DNA of 38,871 nt from CAZKHG01 sp964552655 (GCA_964552655.1 CAZKHG010000029.1:1-38871); one strand, 5' to 3'. Positions 16,978 through 26,977 are shown, counted from the stretch's first letter. Notes: a model not told the origin generated them from the sequence alone. Numbers and translations: made by a program.

Positions 16978-17499
16978 TTAATGTTGAACTTCGCTATTGA
17001 TTCTTAGGCTATCACTCCCCTCTGTTTTAACAGTATCTTTGTAGGCTTTTAGAAGGTTGGTAAATGGTTGCTTCTCAATCCTTAATTTTTTTGATACCGG
17101 GAATGAGCAACCCTTTATGTAACCCTCAATAGTAAGCTCATCTAGAATTTTTTCCTTGATGTTTATCAGCTTAAAAACATCCGCAGCCGTTCTAAGCCTA
17201 ATCTCTATTGGAACCTCGAAATCCTCTTTTGATTCTGGTTTTAATACGATTCTCTCGGAATTTACAAGTTTACCCAGCTCACGATCCTTAAGCCAGGCGA
17301 TAAAATGAATCTTTTTTATTATGATTTGCCTGTTATTTGGGTTTTCAATTTCCAGGTTTAGGGTTAAGAATAGGGTTCCATCTTTCATACCGCGGAAATT
17401 CATCCCTTTCATTCCCTGAATCCTGATATCCTCAAACTTTCCGCAGCTGCTCAGTAGGATTGAGAAAAAAATAATCAATATAAGCCTTGATCTGATCAT
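16978..17499 (-). CDS. LEA14-like (WHy domain) lipoprotein
   Basis: The 173-residue protein starts at the ATG at 17499, with a lipoprotein signal ending LLSSC (lipidated C19). The mature part carries a single Ig-like beta-sandwich. It contains LFLTLNLEIENPNNRQIIIKK, the typical 'IxNPN' stretch of LEA14/WHy domains, followed by PIEIRLRTAADVFKL. Such proteins are thought to bind hydrophobic ligands or stabilise other proteins, but their role in bacteria is not settled. It is probably held on the periplasmic face of a membrane. It follows glpK by 62 bases. The upstream 15-residue extension starts with TTG and is disregarded. Confidence 0.8.
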   Translation of the reverse strand: MIRSRLILIIFFSILLSSCGKFEDIRIQGMKGMNFRGMKDGTLFLTLNLEIENPNNRQIIIKKIHFIAWLKDRELGKLVNSERIVLKPESKEDFEVPIEIRLRTAADVFKLINIKEKILDELTIEGYIKGCSFPVSKKLRIEKQPFTNLLKAYKDTVKTEGSDSLRINSEVQH

Positions 17500-17561
17500 A
17501 AAATTATGTTTTTCGATACTAGTAGATAATTTTTTTATTCCCAATACAAAAATTCAGCCAA

Positions 17562-19055
17562 CTATTTGTCCCAAAGTTTAACCCGTTCAACTGCCTTTAG
17601 CCAACCTTTATAGAGTTCATCTCGTCTGGTTTTGGACATATTGGGTTTAAAAACCTTGCTGCCAGGCACTTTAATTTTCAGGTCATTCATTGGGTACAAT
17701 TCTACAGCCAGACCGGCCAACATAGCCGAACCCAGTGCTGTAGCCTCCGGTGTTGGGGAACAAACAACCTCAACTCTCAGCATATCAGCCTGAAATTGCA
17801 TAAGAAATCCGTTTGAAGATGCTCCGCCATCGGCTTTAAGGCTCTTTAATGGAATTTTCGAGGTTGATTCCATGAGTCCAATTATATCCAGAGTTTGATA
17901 GGCAAGCGATTCTAAAGTAGCCCTTACGATATGCTTTTCGGTTACACCCTGGGTTAATCCCATGATAGCCCCGCGTGCGTACATATCCCAATGTGGTGCA
18001 CCAAGACCAGTGAAAGCGGGTACAATGTAAACGCCCTGGCTATCAGGAACAGATAGCGCTACTTCCTCGGTTTCAGAAGCGTTGTTAATGATCTTTAAAC
18101 CATCTCTTAACCATTTTATGGCTGCTCCGGCAATAAAAATGCTCCCTTCCAGCGCATAACAGGTTTCGTTTCCTATTGTCCAGGCAACAGTTGCCAGTAA
18201 CCCTGAATTTGAAATAACCGGTTTCCCTCCTGTGTTCATGAGCATAAAACAGCCTGTTCCGTAAGTGTTTTTAACCTCTCCCTGTTCAAAGCACCGTTGT
18301 CCAAAAAGGGCCGCTTGCTGATCGCCGGCTATACCGGCAATGGGAATCTGAGAGCTCCCAAATAAACCAGGTATCGTATGGCCAAAAACCCCAGAGGATG
18401 GCATAACTGTCGGCAAAACGGCTTGAGGGATTTTCAACACCTCTAAAATAGATGTATCCCATGCCATTGACGCGATATTGAATAGCATGGTTCTGGAGGC
18501 GTTGGAAGTATCGGTCGCATGAACATTGCCACCTGTAAGCTTCCATAGCAACCAAGTATCAACAGTACCAAAAGCCAGTTGACCTTTTTGGGCAAGTTTC
18601 ATTGCGCCTGGGATATTGTTTAGAATCCAGTACAATTTAGTTGCAGAAAAGTAGGAATCAATAACCAGGCCTGTGGATTGTCTGATATAGTCTTCATGCC
18701 CTTTATTTCGAAGCATTTCACAAATATCAGCTGTTCGCCTATCCTGCCAGACAATGGCATTGTGAATTGGCCTGCCTGTTTTCCTGTCCCATATAATTGT
18801 TGTTTCACGCTGGTTGGCGATACTGATTGCAGCAACTCGCTCAGGTTCAACATTGAGTTTTTTCAGCACATTTTTAGCAGCCATAAGCTGGGTTTCCCAA
18901 ATCTCCTCGGGGTTGTGTTCCACCCAGCCGGGCGAAGGGTAATACTGCTTAAATTCGATTTGCTCCATCCCAACCGGGTTTTGAAACCTGTCAAAAACTA
19001 CTGCACGGGAGCTGGATGTTCCCTGATCAAGCGAAAGAATGTAATCTGCAACCAT
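17562..19055 (-). CDS. glpK: Glycerol kinase
   Basis: The 497-residue FGGY-family kinase phosphorylates glycerol to sn-glycerol 3-phosphate with ATP. It shows the phosphate-binding start LDQGTSSSR (9-17), the glycerol-binding stretches IANQRETTIIWD and NAIVWQDRRT, GIAGDQQAALFGQ, the FGGY-region GLGAPHWDMYARGAIMGLT and GGASSNGFLMQFQAD. The length is standard (about 495-505). No glpF or glpD is nearby; the surrounding genes (yebC, lipoprotein) are unrelated. G3P could feed phospholipid synthesis. Confidence 0.97.
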   Translation of the reverse strand: MVADYILSLDQGTSSSRAVVFDRFQNPVGMEQIEFKQYYPSPGWVEHNPEEIWETQLMAAKNVLKKLNVEPERVAAISIANQRETTIIWDRKTGRPIHNAIVWQDRRTADICEMLRNKGHEDYIRQSTGLVIDSYFSATKLYWILNNIPGAMKLAQKGQLAFGTVDTWLLWKLTGGNVHATDTSNASRTMLFNIASMAWDTSILEVLKIPQAVLPTVMPSSGVFGHTIPGLFGSSQIPIAGIAGDQQAALFGQRCFEQGEVKNTYGTGCFMLMNTGGKPVISNSGLLATVAWTIGNETCYALEGSIFIAGAAIKWLRDGLKIINNASETEEVALSVPDSQGVYIVPAFTGLGAPHWDMYARGAIMGLTQGVTEKHIVRATLESLAYQTLDIIGLMESTSKIPLKSLKADGGASSNGFLMQFQADMLRVEVVCSPTPEATALGSAMLAGLAVELYPMNDLKIKVPGSKVFKPNMSKTRRDELYKGWLKAVERVKLWDK

Positions 19056-19112
19056 TTTTATTTAATAAGAAAGGGCGTCCTGCACTTAGGAAGAGTTAAC
19101 TATTTATGACAA

Positions 19113-19862
19113 TTAATCTGCATTTTCCATCATGGCAATTACCTCGTCGGTAACCTCCAGGTTGTGGTAAACATTCTGAACATCCTCGTTATCCTCAAAC
19201 TCATCTACAAGTTTTAACAATTTTATTGCGGTGGAGGCATCAACCTTCTTATAATCATTGGGTACGCGTTGCAAGCCTGCATTTTCGACTTCTATTTTAA
19301 GCTCCTCCAGCTTTTTATTCATCCGGCCAAAATCCTCCATCGCAGTGGTAATAATGTAGGTTTCCTCTGTGGTTTCTATATCCTGAGCCCCTGCATCAAT
19401 TAAATCAAGCTCAATATCATCAATGTTGAGAGTCCCCTTTTGAATGGTAAAAATCCCCTTCCTATCAAATAGAAATGATAATGATCCATTGGTCCCCAAT
19501 GTTCCCCCTTTCTTGGCAAAAGTGGAGCGAATAGCGCTGATGGTTCTGTTATTGTTATCGCTCAGGCATTCAAGGAAAATGGCAATACCCCCAGGGCCAT
19601 AACCTTCAAATGTAAGATCGTGAAAATTCTCAGGATCTTTCTCCGCTTTATGAATAGCCCGCATGATATTATCCTTGGGCATATTCACGCCTTTGGCATT
19701 ATTAATTGCCAGACGTAAACGTGGGTTGCTGTCTGGATCGGCACCGCCCTCTTTTACAGCGATGGTAATCTCCTTGGTAATTCTGGAAAAAGCCTTAGAT
19801 CGCTTGGAATCAATTGCCCCTTTTTTCCTTTTAATGGTTGACCATTTATTATGACCTGACAT
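19113..19862 (-). CDS. yebC: YebC/PmpR/TACO1 family protein
   Basis: The 249-residue protein begins with the family signature MSGHNKWSTIKRKKGAIDSKRSK and contains NARLAINNAK-like (RLRLAINNAKGVNMPKDNI), FEGYGPGGIAIFLECL and SDNNNRT. YebC proteins were named transcription regulators, but recent work ties the family to the ribosome and relief of stalling at proline-rich stretches. It is cytoplasmic. The start ATG at 19862 is the family start. It is the first of five minus-strand genes and is divergent from miaB. Confidence 0.95.
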   Translation of the reverse strand: MSGHNKWSTIKRKKGAIDSKRSKAFSRITKEITIAVKEGGADPDSNPRLRLAINNAKGVNMPKDNIMRAIHKAEKDPENFHDLTFEGYGPGGIAIFLECLSDNNNRTISAIRSTFAKKGGTLGTNGSLSFLFDRKGIFTIQKGTLNIDDIELDLIDAGAQDIETTEETYIITTAMEDFGRMNKKLEELKIEVENAGLQRVPNDYKKVDASTAIKLLKLVDEFEDNEDVQNVYHNLEVTDEVIAMMENAD

Positions 19863-20006
19863 GTTTGATGTTTTTAATGTAAACCAATATTTGGATTAGA
19901 AAGGTAAAAATATATCAAATCAATGATACTTTTTCTTTTCGATAAAAGATTTTATTTTTCTTTGGTTTTGTTAAAATATTTTCCAACAATTATTGATTGA
20001 CTTGGT

Positions 20007-20014
20007 TAACTTTG
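20007..20014 (+). promoter_or_regulatory. -7 element before miaB
   Basis: TAACTTTG matches TAnnTTTG 17 bases before the miaB ATG at 20032. It has no TTG at 19-21 bases upstream, so the support is partial. Confidence 0.4.
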
Positions 20015-20031
20015 TAATAAATTTTAACGAA

Positions 20032-21426
20032 ATGGATTTTAACGGCGAACAGGAAAACTTATTCGAACATACTTACCCTGCTAATTCGGCGAATAAGCAG
20101 CTCGTTTTTATTGAAACATACGGATGTCAGATGAATGTAAATGACAGTGAGGTTGTTGCATCAATTCTCACCAACGAAGGTTATGGTATTACCAATGAGC
20201 TGGGCAAGGCAGATGTGATTTTAATAAATACCTGCTCAATCCGGGAAAATGCAGAAACACGTATCTGGGGGAGGCTGGATGTATTCAAGCAGGTAAAAAA
20301 GAAAAAACCTTCGGTTTTGGTTGGTGTTTTGGGATGTATGGCTGAGCGGTTAAAAGAAACCCTCATGGAGGATCAAAAAACCGTGGATATTGTAGTTGGC
20401 CCCGATGCATACAGGGATCTTCCGGTCTTATTGCGGGATGCAAGTTCCGGGCAAAAAGGAATTAACACCCTCCTGTCCAGAGAGGAAACTTATGCAGATA
20501 TAAGCCCTGTGCGGCTTGATCAGAATGGCGTTTCGGCATTTGTTTCCATTATGCGCGGGTGCAATAACATGTGTGCATATTGTGTAGTTCCTTATACCAG
20601 GGGTGTTGAGCGTAGCCGCGATCCAAAAACGATTGTGCGTGAGGTACATGAGCTTGTCAATGCCGGGTACAAGGAGGTTACATTGCTTGGACAAAACGTT
20701 AATTCTTACCATTGGGTTGAAGAGGGCATCATAACACGCAGGTATAGTTTCTCCGATTTACTGGAGATGGTTGCACTGGTAAATCCTAAACTGAGGGTTA
20801 GATTTTCCACCTCTCACCCGAAGGACATAACAGATGAGGTTCTACGCACCATGGCCATGTACGAGAATATTTGCAATCACATTCATCTACCCGTTCAATC
20901 AGGTTCAACCCGAATCCTGAGCCTTATGAATCGTGGATATTCAAGGGAATACTACCTGGAAAGAGTTGACGCCATCAGGACGATACTGCCAGATTGTTCC
21001 ATTTCCACCGATATCATCACCGGGTTTTGCACGGAAACAGAAATTGACCATCACCAAACCTTAACCTTAATGGAACTGGTGAAATTCGATTTCTCCTTCA
21101 TGTTTAAATACTCCGAAAGGCCAAACACCAAGGCTGCCCGTAAATATCCCGATGATGTTCCGGAGGATGTGAAATCGCGTAGGTTAACCGAAATAATTGA
21201 TTTGCAAGGGAGGCTCTCCGAGGAAAGCAAGAAAAACGACATTGGGAAAACCTTTGAGGTGCTTATTGAAGGGGAATCCAAAAAATCGGCCAACCAGTTT
21301 TTTGGGAGAACCTCACAGAACAAAGTGGTGGTTTTCCCCCGTGAAAATTATAATATAGGCGATTATGTGAATGTGGAAGTTGTTGATTGCACCCAGGCAA
21401 CGCTAATTGGAAAACCAATCAAGTAA
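20032..21426 (+). CDS. miaB: tRNA-2-methylthio-N6-dimethylallyladenosine synthase
   Basis: The 464-residue radical-SAM methylthiotransferase converts i6A37 to ms2i6A37 in tRNAs reading UNN codons. The three N-terminal cluster cysteines are C32 (YGCQMN), C68 (NTCSIRE) and C102 (LGCMAE). The radical-SAM cluster motif is C177-x3-C181-x2-C184 (RGCNNMCAYC). Later stretches STSHPKD and HIHLPVQSGS are typical, and a TRAM domain closes the chain (FEVLIEGESKK...). I chose the ATG at 20032, as the family needs no longer N-terminus; a TTG at 19993 is possible. It is transcribed away from yebC. Confidence 0.96.
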   Translation: MDFNGEQENLFEHTYPANSANKQLVFIETYGCQMNVNDSEVVASILTNEGYGITNELGKADVILINTCSIRENAETRIWGRLDVFKQVKKKKPSVLVGVLGCMAERLKETLMEDQKTVDIVVGPDAYRDLPVLLRDASSGQKGINTLLSREETYADISPVRLDQNGVSAFVSIMRGCNNMCAYCVVPYTRGVERSRDPKTIVREVHELVNAGYKEVTLLGQNVNSYHWVEEGIITRRYSFSDLLEMVALVNPKLRVRFSTSHPKDITDEVLRTMAMYENICNHIHLPVQSGSTRILSLMNRGYSREYYLERVDAIRTILPDCSISTDIITGFCTETEIDHHQTLTLMELVKFDFSFMFKYSERPNTKAARKYPDDVPEDVKSRRLTEIIDLQGRLSEESKKNDIGKTFEVLIEGESKKSANQFFGRTSQNKVVVFPRENYNIGDYVNVEVVDCTQATLIGKPIK

Positions 21427-21527
21427 GAACCCCATCCATCCCGCGTAAAAGTAAGAATCACTTGTACAATTTGGTATTAAGATTGTATAAGATAATGATC
21501 TCTTTTGAAAACTTAAATCACCTTTTT

Positions 21528-22193
21528 ATGAAAAACATTTACTTCTTAATTTTAATGATTTTTGCCTTAAACCTATATGGGCAAACCGATTCAATAGAAA
21601 AGGCAACGTTTTATAAACTTTTTATATCTAAAGAAATATCACAGGAGGAGTTCTCTGATATAGGTATTAAATGGAACAAGGCTATAAAAAAAATTCAAGG
21701 TTACCCCGATTTACCCCTAGATCAAAACGGGGAGGTTTACTACTCATTTTTGATTGAATTCAAAAATAAAAATAAGGAGTTCCTCTTTAACCGTTCACTT
21801 GAATGGTTAGCAATAAGGCATACCATTTTCCCCACCTATTTATACTCAAATGCGAACGATGGAAAAATTATTTATAGCAATAGTCTTAAAATTGATACCA
21901 ACTACTCATCAAATTTTACTTGTATCATAACCCTAAAGGATGAAAAGATGCTGGTAGAATATTTCAATATTGAATATCAAGGGTTTTTTGAGGGGCATTA
22001 TTCAGGGGATAATTGGGTACCAGATAAAAATGTTAATTTTAAGATAAATCAGGTTTTTCCTGTTATACTCAAGAAACCGGCTGAATGGGATTTTAACCTT
22101 AAGCTTCTGAAAGGGTTGAACGACTTTATAAATGCTGATGTTAACAGTTTAAACGATTACATTTTAAACTATGATTCGCTTATTAGGTTTTAG
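21528..22193 (+). CDS. Exported protein, possibly DUF4468-like
   Basis: The 221-residue protein starts at the ATG at 21528 (MKNIYFLILMIFALNLYGQ), a clear signal peptide. A longer frame from 21387 overlaps miaB and lacks a signal at its start, so it is rejected. The middle part NRSLEWLAIRHTIFPTYLY, followed by DGKIIYSNSLKI and a beta-rich segment, resembles the TBP-like DUF4468 domain of Bacteroidota. The C-terminal region (about 185-221) is helical. It is rich in Asn, Lys, Tyr and Phe and AT-richer than its neighbours. The function is unknown. It ends 20 bases from the convergent methyltransferase gene. Confidence 0.65.
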   Translation: MKNIYFLILMIFALNLYGQTDSIEKATFYKLFISKEISQEEFSDIGIKWNKAIKKIQGYPDLPLDQNGEVYYSFLIEFKNKNKEFLFNRSLEWLAIRHTIFPTYLYSNANDGKIIYSNSLKIDTNYSSNFTCIITLKDEKMLVEYFNIEYQGFFEGHYSGDNWVPDKNVNFKINQVFPVILKKPAEWDFNLKLLKGLNDFINADVNSLNDYILNYDSLIRF

Positions 22194-22213
22194 GATATCA
22201 CTCAAAACCTCAA

Positions 22214-23416
22214 CTATTTAACCCTTACCATTCTGGCCATATAAAACCCGTCAAATCCACTTTCTGCCGGGGATATAAATTTCTCCTCTTCCAGTTCAAA
22301 AGCCCCCGATGAACCGAGAAGAAAAGTGGATATCTGCTCCTGATTTTCTGAAGGGAGAATACTGCAGGTGGAGTAAACAACTTTACCCCCAGGTTTCACC
22401 ATTTTTGTGTATTTTGCAAGAATCTCAACCTGAACCCTTTTTAGTTCAGCCATTTTTTTGATTGTCAGTCGCCATTTCGCATCCGGATTTCTTCTTAAAA
22501 CACCCAAACCTGAACATGGTACATCAAGCAAAAGCCTGTCAGCGCTATCGTAAAGGCGTTTAATCACCTTGGTGGTATTTATCACTTTTGATTCAATTAT
22601 TGATAAACCAGCTCTGGCAGACCGTGTTTTAAGCTCATTCAGTTTCCATTCTTCCGTGTCAAGGGCAATCAGCTTTCCCTTGTTCTTCATCAGTGTTGAT
22701 ATATGTAATGATTTTCCCCCGGTTCCGGCACAGGCATCGATCACCCTCATCCCTGGTTCAACTTGAAGGAACGGGGCAACCTGCTGTGAAGAAATATCCT
22801 GAACCTCAAATAATCCTTCCCTAAAGGAGTTTGCCCTGAAAATATTCCCCCTTTTCTTCAGGACGATACCTTCGTTTAACGAAACTGCCTCAAAACCCTC
22901 AGATGATAATCTTTTCAGAAGGTTAATTGTAGAAATTTTAATAAGATTAGGCCTTAAGCATATTTTTGCAAGCTCGTTTAAACTTGATAGTTCAGGTTCC
23001 CACCTGTCTCCAAGCTCCTCAAACCCTAAACTGTCAAGCCAGTCGGGAATTGATTCCCTGATAGATCTTGTTTTCTGAGACAGGTTGAAATTATTCATAA
23101 TTTGATTGCTCTGCTCGCGGTTATAATCCAGCTCTTTTGCCGGCCAGTTTCCTTTAATCAAAAGGAAGAGTTTAACGAGTTCAAAATAATTGCCAACTCC
23201 CGGGTTAGTGTTAGATGTACTACACGATTTAAGGAGCCTGAACCACCTCACGCAATCAATCAACGTTTCAACAAAAAAGCCCTTGTACTCCTCATTCCAA
23301 TGCGGGTTCTCCTTTAGGTAAAGGGTATTTATCTGATCCAGATTTTCGCCCACCTCCATAACCTCGTAAAGAGCATTGGCAATTGGCAGGATAAGGTTTT
23401 TTGTGTTGCTATCCAT
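22214..23416 (-). CDS. RsmB/NSUN-family RNA cytosine-C5 methyltransferase
   Basis: The 400-residue protein has a helical N-terminal part (about 1-125) and a C-terminal Rossmann methyltransferase. SAM-binding motif I is DACAGTGGKS (227-236). Motif IV holds the releasing cysteine (DVPCSGLGVLRRNPDAKW, C301) and motif VI the catalytic cysteine (STCS, C351). This two-cysteine layout defines RNA m5C methyltransferases such as RsmB, which methylates C967 of 16S rRNA. The N-terminus is not obviously the NusB-like domain of classical RsmB, so the target may be another RNA. The ATG at 23416 follows a TACTTTTG element at 23438-23431. Confidence 0.85.
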   Translation of the reverse strand: MDSNTKNLILPIANALYEVMEVGENLDQINTLYLKENPHWNEEYKGFFVETLIDCVRWFRLLKSCSTSNTNPGVGNYFELVKLFLLIKGNWPAKELDYNREQSNQIMNNFNLSQKTRSIRESIPDWLDSLGFEELGDRWEPELSSLNELAKICLRPNLIKISTINLLKRLSSEGFEAVSLNEGIVLKKRGNIFRANSFREGLFEVQDISSQQVAPFLQVEPGMRVIDACAGTGGKSLHISTLMKNKGKLIALDTEEWKLNELKTRSARAGLSIIESKVINTTKVIKRLYDSADRLLLDVPCSGLGVLRRNPDAKWRLTIKKMAELKRVQVEILAKYTKMVKPGGKVVYSTCSILPSENQEQISTFLLGSSGAFELEEEKFISPAESGFDGFYMARMVRVK

Positions 23417-23430
23417 GTTAAAAATTTGAA

Positions 23431-23438
23431 CAAAAGTA
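23431..23438 (-). promoter_or_regulatory. -7 element before the RsmB-like gene
   Basis: On the minus strand TACTTTTG matches TAnnTTTG 14 bases before the start codon. No TTG occurs at the right distance upstream, so this is a half-supported promoter. Confidence 0.35.
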
Positions 23439-23507
23439 AACCTTTACCTTAAATTGAACTAAAAATTAAACTATTTGTCTTACATTTAATCAAAAAATAA
23501 AAAACCT

Positions 23508-26500
23508 ATGAGAAAAAAAATATTCTTCATTAGCCTGTTATTATTAGCCAGTAATAGCATCCTATTTTCCCAAAACACAGCTGAAGTCCTGTGGATGAGG
23601 TATCCTGCAATATCTCCGGATGGCAAATTCATCGCCTTTTCATTTAAGGGTGATATTTATAAGGTTTCATCAGATGGGGGAAATGCCCGCATTCTCACTA
23701 CAAATCCTGCTTACGATTACATGCCGGTCTGGTCGCCAGATGGGCAAACCATTGCATTTGCCTCAAACAGGTATGGCAATTTCGATATCTTTACCATGCC
23801 TGCCGAGGGCGGAGAGCCAACCCGTCTTACTTTTCACTCCAACAATGAGTACCCGTCGGCATTTACCACTGATGGGAAAGAAATAATATTTAAGGCTGTA
23901 ATACAGGACAATGTCAAGAACATTCTATTCCCCAGTGATGTGCTTCCCGAGTTATATTCCGTTCCAACAGCCGGGGGCAGAATCAAACAACTGCTCACCA
24001 CCCCTGCCGAAAATGCTGTTTTCAGTCCTGATGGAAGGTACATTGCCTACCACGACAGTAAAGGGTACGAGGATAATTGGCGAAAACATCACCAGTCCTC
24101 TGTTACGCGCGATATTTGGTTTTATGACACTCAACTGAAAACCCATAAAAAGATCAGCACTTTTGGAGGAGAGGACAGAAACCCCGTTTTTTCTTCCGAT
24201 GGTAATACTCTTTTCTATCTTTCAGAGTTGAATGGTAGTTTCAATATAACAGAACAAGATATTGCATTGACAAAACAACCAAAAACGTTAACCAACTTCA
24301 CCAAACACCCTGTCAGGTTTTTATCGCTTTCCAAAACCGGAACATTCTGTTTTCATTACAATGGTGAGATTTACACAATGGCTCAAAACGGAACACCTAA
24401 GAAAGTGAGCATTAAAATAGCATCCGATCAAACCGAGCAGGTGGTAAAATACGAATCACTCTCCAAGGGGGCAACCGAAATGGCTGTTTCCCCTGACGGT
24501 AAAGAGGTTGCATTTATTATCAGGGGTGATGTTTTTGTTGCTGCCACAGACTATAACAACACCAAGCGGGTTACCAACACCCCGGAGCAGGAACGATCCG
24601 TGAGCTTCAGCCCCGATGGTAAGAAGTTGCTTTACGCATCAGAACGCAATGGCAGCTGGAACATATATCAATCTTCAATTGCATCGGCTAATGAGCCTAA
24701 TTTCAGCTTATCTACCCTGCTAAAAGAGGAACCAATTGTAACAATCCCTGAAGAAACTTTCCAGCCAGCCTATTCCCCAGACGGGAAAGAGGTTGCTTTT
24801 TTAAAGGAGCGTACAACGCTTTGCGTTATAAACCTTGAATCAAAAAAAATACGTTCAATCCTTGATGGAAAATATAATTATTCCTATTCTGATGGCGATC
24901 AGTGGTATCAATGGTCGCCTGATGGTAAATGGTTTGTGGTTAGCTTTATGGAGCTGCCCTCCTGGCCCGATTCCGATGTAGCGCTTGTGAAATCAGACGG
25001 ATCGGGTCAGTTCAATAACTTAACCCGCAGCGGGTATGACGATTCCAACCCCAAATGGATGATGGACGGGAAGGCAATTCTCTGGTTTAATGATAAAATG
25101 GGAATGCGAAGCCATGGTTCCTGGGGTTCACAATTTGATGCTTACGCCATGTTTCTGACCCAGGAATCTTTTGATGAGTTTAACCTCAGCAAACAGGAAT
25201 GGGAGCTAATAAAGGATCAGCGTAAGAAAGATAAGGACCAGAAGGCTAAAGATGAAGCAAAGGATAAGGAAAAAACGGCCAAGGATGGGAAAAAGGATCA
25301 GAAGGATGTAGCCAAAGACAAAGGAATTGAACCCCTTAAGATTGATGTTGATAATATTGACAACCGCAAGGTAAAGCTAACCATCAACTCCTCCTCTTTA
25401 TCGGATGCGCTATTGGTGCCTGATGGAGATAAGTTGTACTACCTGAGCCGTTTCGAAAAAGGGTTTGATTTATGGGTAAACAACCTAAAAGATAATGAAA
25501 CAAAACTCCTTGTCAAAATTGAAGGAAATGCAGGAAATCTTAGCATTGACAAGGATCAGAAAAATCTTTACCTTCTCTCCAACGGATCGCTCATGAAAAT
25601 TGAAATTTCAAGCAACAAGCTAACCCCGATTAAGTTTAATGCCGAATTCGCTATTAATTACCCCAAGGAGCGGGAGTATATGTTCGAGCACATGTGGCGA
25701 CAAGTGAATAAAAAGTTCTACGATCCTGCCCTGCATGGGGTTGACTGGAATTTCTATAAAGGTGAGTATTCCCGGTTTCTCCCATTTATCAACAACAACT
25801 TTGATTTTGCCGAAATGATGAGCGAACTGCTAGGTGAACTTAACGGCTCTCATACCGGTTGCAGGTTCAGATCCACACCAGAAAATGCCGACCAAACAGC
25901 CTGCCTGGGAGTTCTTTATGACCTGAATTATTCCGGAATTGGTGCTAAAATTATCGAAGTATTGGATAATTCTCCGGTTATCAACGCAAAAGGGAAAATA
26001 AAAGCCGGGGTAATAATCGAAAAAATTGATGGGATTGAAATCTCTCCCAACATCAACTATTTTGCATTGCTAAATCGCAAAGCTGAAAAACTTGTTCTGC
26101 TTGATCTATTCAACCCCAACACCAGTGAACGATGGACAGAATCTGTAAAACCAATAAGCAGAGGACAGGAATCCGAGTTAATCTATAAGAATTGGGTTAA
26201 GAAAAATAACGAAGAGGTGGAAAGGCTCTCAAACGGCCGCATTGGTTATGTCCATGTCAGAGGGATGAACTCGCAGAGTTTTCGTGACGTTTACTCCGAC
26301 ATACTTGGGAAACACAGAGGCAAAGAGGCAATTGTGGTTGACACCCGTTTTAACGGCGGTGGCTGGCTTCACGACGATTTAGCAACCTTCCTAAATGGCA
26401 AGCGTTACGTTGATTTTTCCCCCCGTGGACAAAACATTGGCTCAGAACCTATTGCAAAATGGTACAAACCATCCATCGTGCTTATTGGAGAGGGTAATTA

Positions 26501-26795
26501 CTCCGATGCCCATGGATTTCCTTACGTTTATAAAACGCTTAATGTAGGCAAACTGGTAGGCATGCCCATCCCGGGAACAATGACTGCAGTTTGGTGGGAA
26601 ACACAGGTAGATCCCAGCCTGGTATTTGGTATCCCTCAAATCGGTGTAAAAGATCTAAATGGGAATTATTTGGAAAATCATCAGCTGGAGCCGGACATTA
26701 AAGTGCCCATTAAACCTGAAGAGGCAGAGGCCGGAATTGATTCTCAGCTGAATGCAGCTGTTTCAGAACTGCTTAAACAGATAGGGGAAAAGTAA
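23508..26795 (+). CDS. Secreted tricorn-like S41 peptidase
   Basis: The 1095-residue protein has a signal peptide (about 1-21, ending ILFSQ). Two WD40/TolB-type propellers follow, with repeats such as PAISPDGKFIAF, PVWSPDGQTIAF, AVFSPDGRYIAY and SFSPDGKKLLYA. Then come a very charged Lys/Asp linker (about 568-606), a helical domain, a PDZ-like domain and the S41 peptidase core. All four tricorn catalytic residues can be placed: S781-H782 (ELNGSHTG), nucleophile S999 (GNYSDAHGFPY) and E1056 (NYLENHQLEPD). Tricorn of Thermoplasma is cytoplasmic and trims proteasome products, whereas this homologue carries an export signal and should act in the periplasm. No sorting domain is seen. The gene looks monocistronic. 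Confidence 0.92.
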   Translation: MRKKIFFISLLLLASNSILFSQNTAEVLWMRYPAISPDGKFIAFSFKGDIYKVSSDGGNARILTTNPAYDYMPVWSPDGQTIAFASNRYGNFDIFTMPAEGGEPTRLTFHSNNEYPSAFTTDGKEIIFKAVIQDNVKNILFPSDVLPELYSVPTAGGRIKQLLTTPAENAVFSPDGRYIAYHDSKGYEDNWRKHHQSSVTRDIWFYDTQLKTHKKISTFGGEDRNPVFSSDGNTLFYLSELNGSFNITEQDIALTKQPKTLTNFTKHPVRFLSLSKTGTFCFHYNGEIYTMAQNGTPKKVSIKIASDQTEQVVKYESLSKGATEMAVSPDGKEVAFIIRGDVFVAATDYNNTKRVTNTPEQERSVSFSPDGKKLLYASERNGSWNIYQSSIASANEPNFSLSTLLKEEPIVTIPEETFQPAYSPDGKEVAFLKERTTLCVINLESKKIRSILDGKYNYSYSDGDQWYQWSPDGKWFVVSFMELPSWPDSDVALVKSDGSGQFNNLTRSGYDDSNPKWMMDGKAILWFNDKMGMRSHGSWGSQFDAYAMFLTQESFDEFNLSKQEWELIKDQRKKDKDQKAKDEAKDKEKTAKDGKKDQKDVAKDKGIEPLKIDVDNIDNRKVKLTINSSSLSDALLVPDGDKLYYLSRFEKGFDLWVNNLKDNETKLLVKIEGNAGNLSIDKDQKNLYLLSNGSLMKIEISSNKLTPIKFNAEFAINYPKEREYMFEHMWRQVNKKFYDPALHGVDWNFYKGEYSRFLPFINNNFDFAEMMSELLGELNGSHTGCRFRSTPENADQTACLGVLYDLNYSGIGAKIIEVLDNSPVINAKGKIKAGVIIEKIDGIEISPNINYFALLNRKAEKLVLLDLFNPNTSERWTESVKPISRGQESELIYKNWVKKNNEEVERLSNGRIGYVHVRGMNSQSFRDVYSDILGKHRGKEAIVVDTRFNGGGWLHDDLATFLNGKRYVDFSPRGQNIGSEPIAKWYKPSIVLIGEGNYSDAHGFPYVYKTLNVGKLVGMPIPGTMTAVWWETQVDPSLVFGIPQIGVKDLNGNYLENHQLEPDIKVPIKPEEAEAGIDSQLNAAVSELLKQIGEK

Positions 26796-26977
26796 TTTGT
26801 CAACTTATTTTCTTCTTCTGCTGTATGGTTTGCGTGGTTCATTGTGTGGAATTTTTACACACCTGATTTTCTTATGGTTATGATTTTTCTATATTGTTTA
26901 TATTATTATTAGTCAGGATTTTAATAAGGCATTTCAGCTATTATTAATTTCTTACAAAAAAAGGTGTGGATTTTTAA

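Noticed and set aside
17562..19862. A glycerol-use operon around glpK
   Set aside because: No glpF, glpD or regulator is present; yebC and the lipoprotein are functionally unrelated, so co-direction alone is not enough.
21387..21527. N-terminal extension of the DUF4468-like protein
   Set aside because: It overlaps the end of miaB and would bury the clear signal peptide that starts at 21528.
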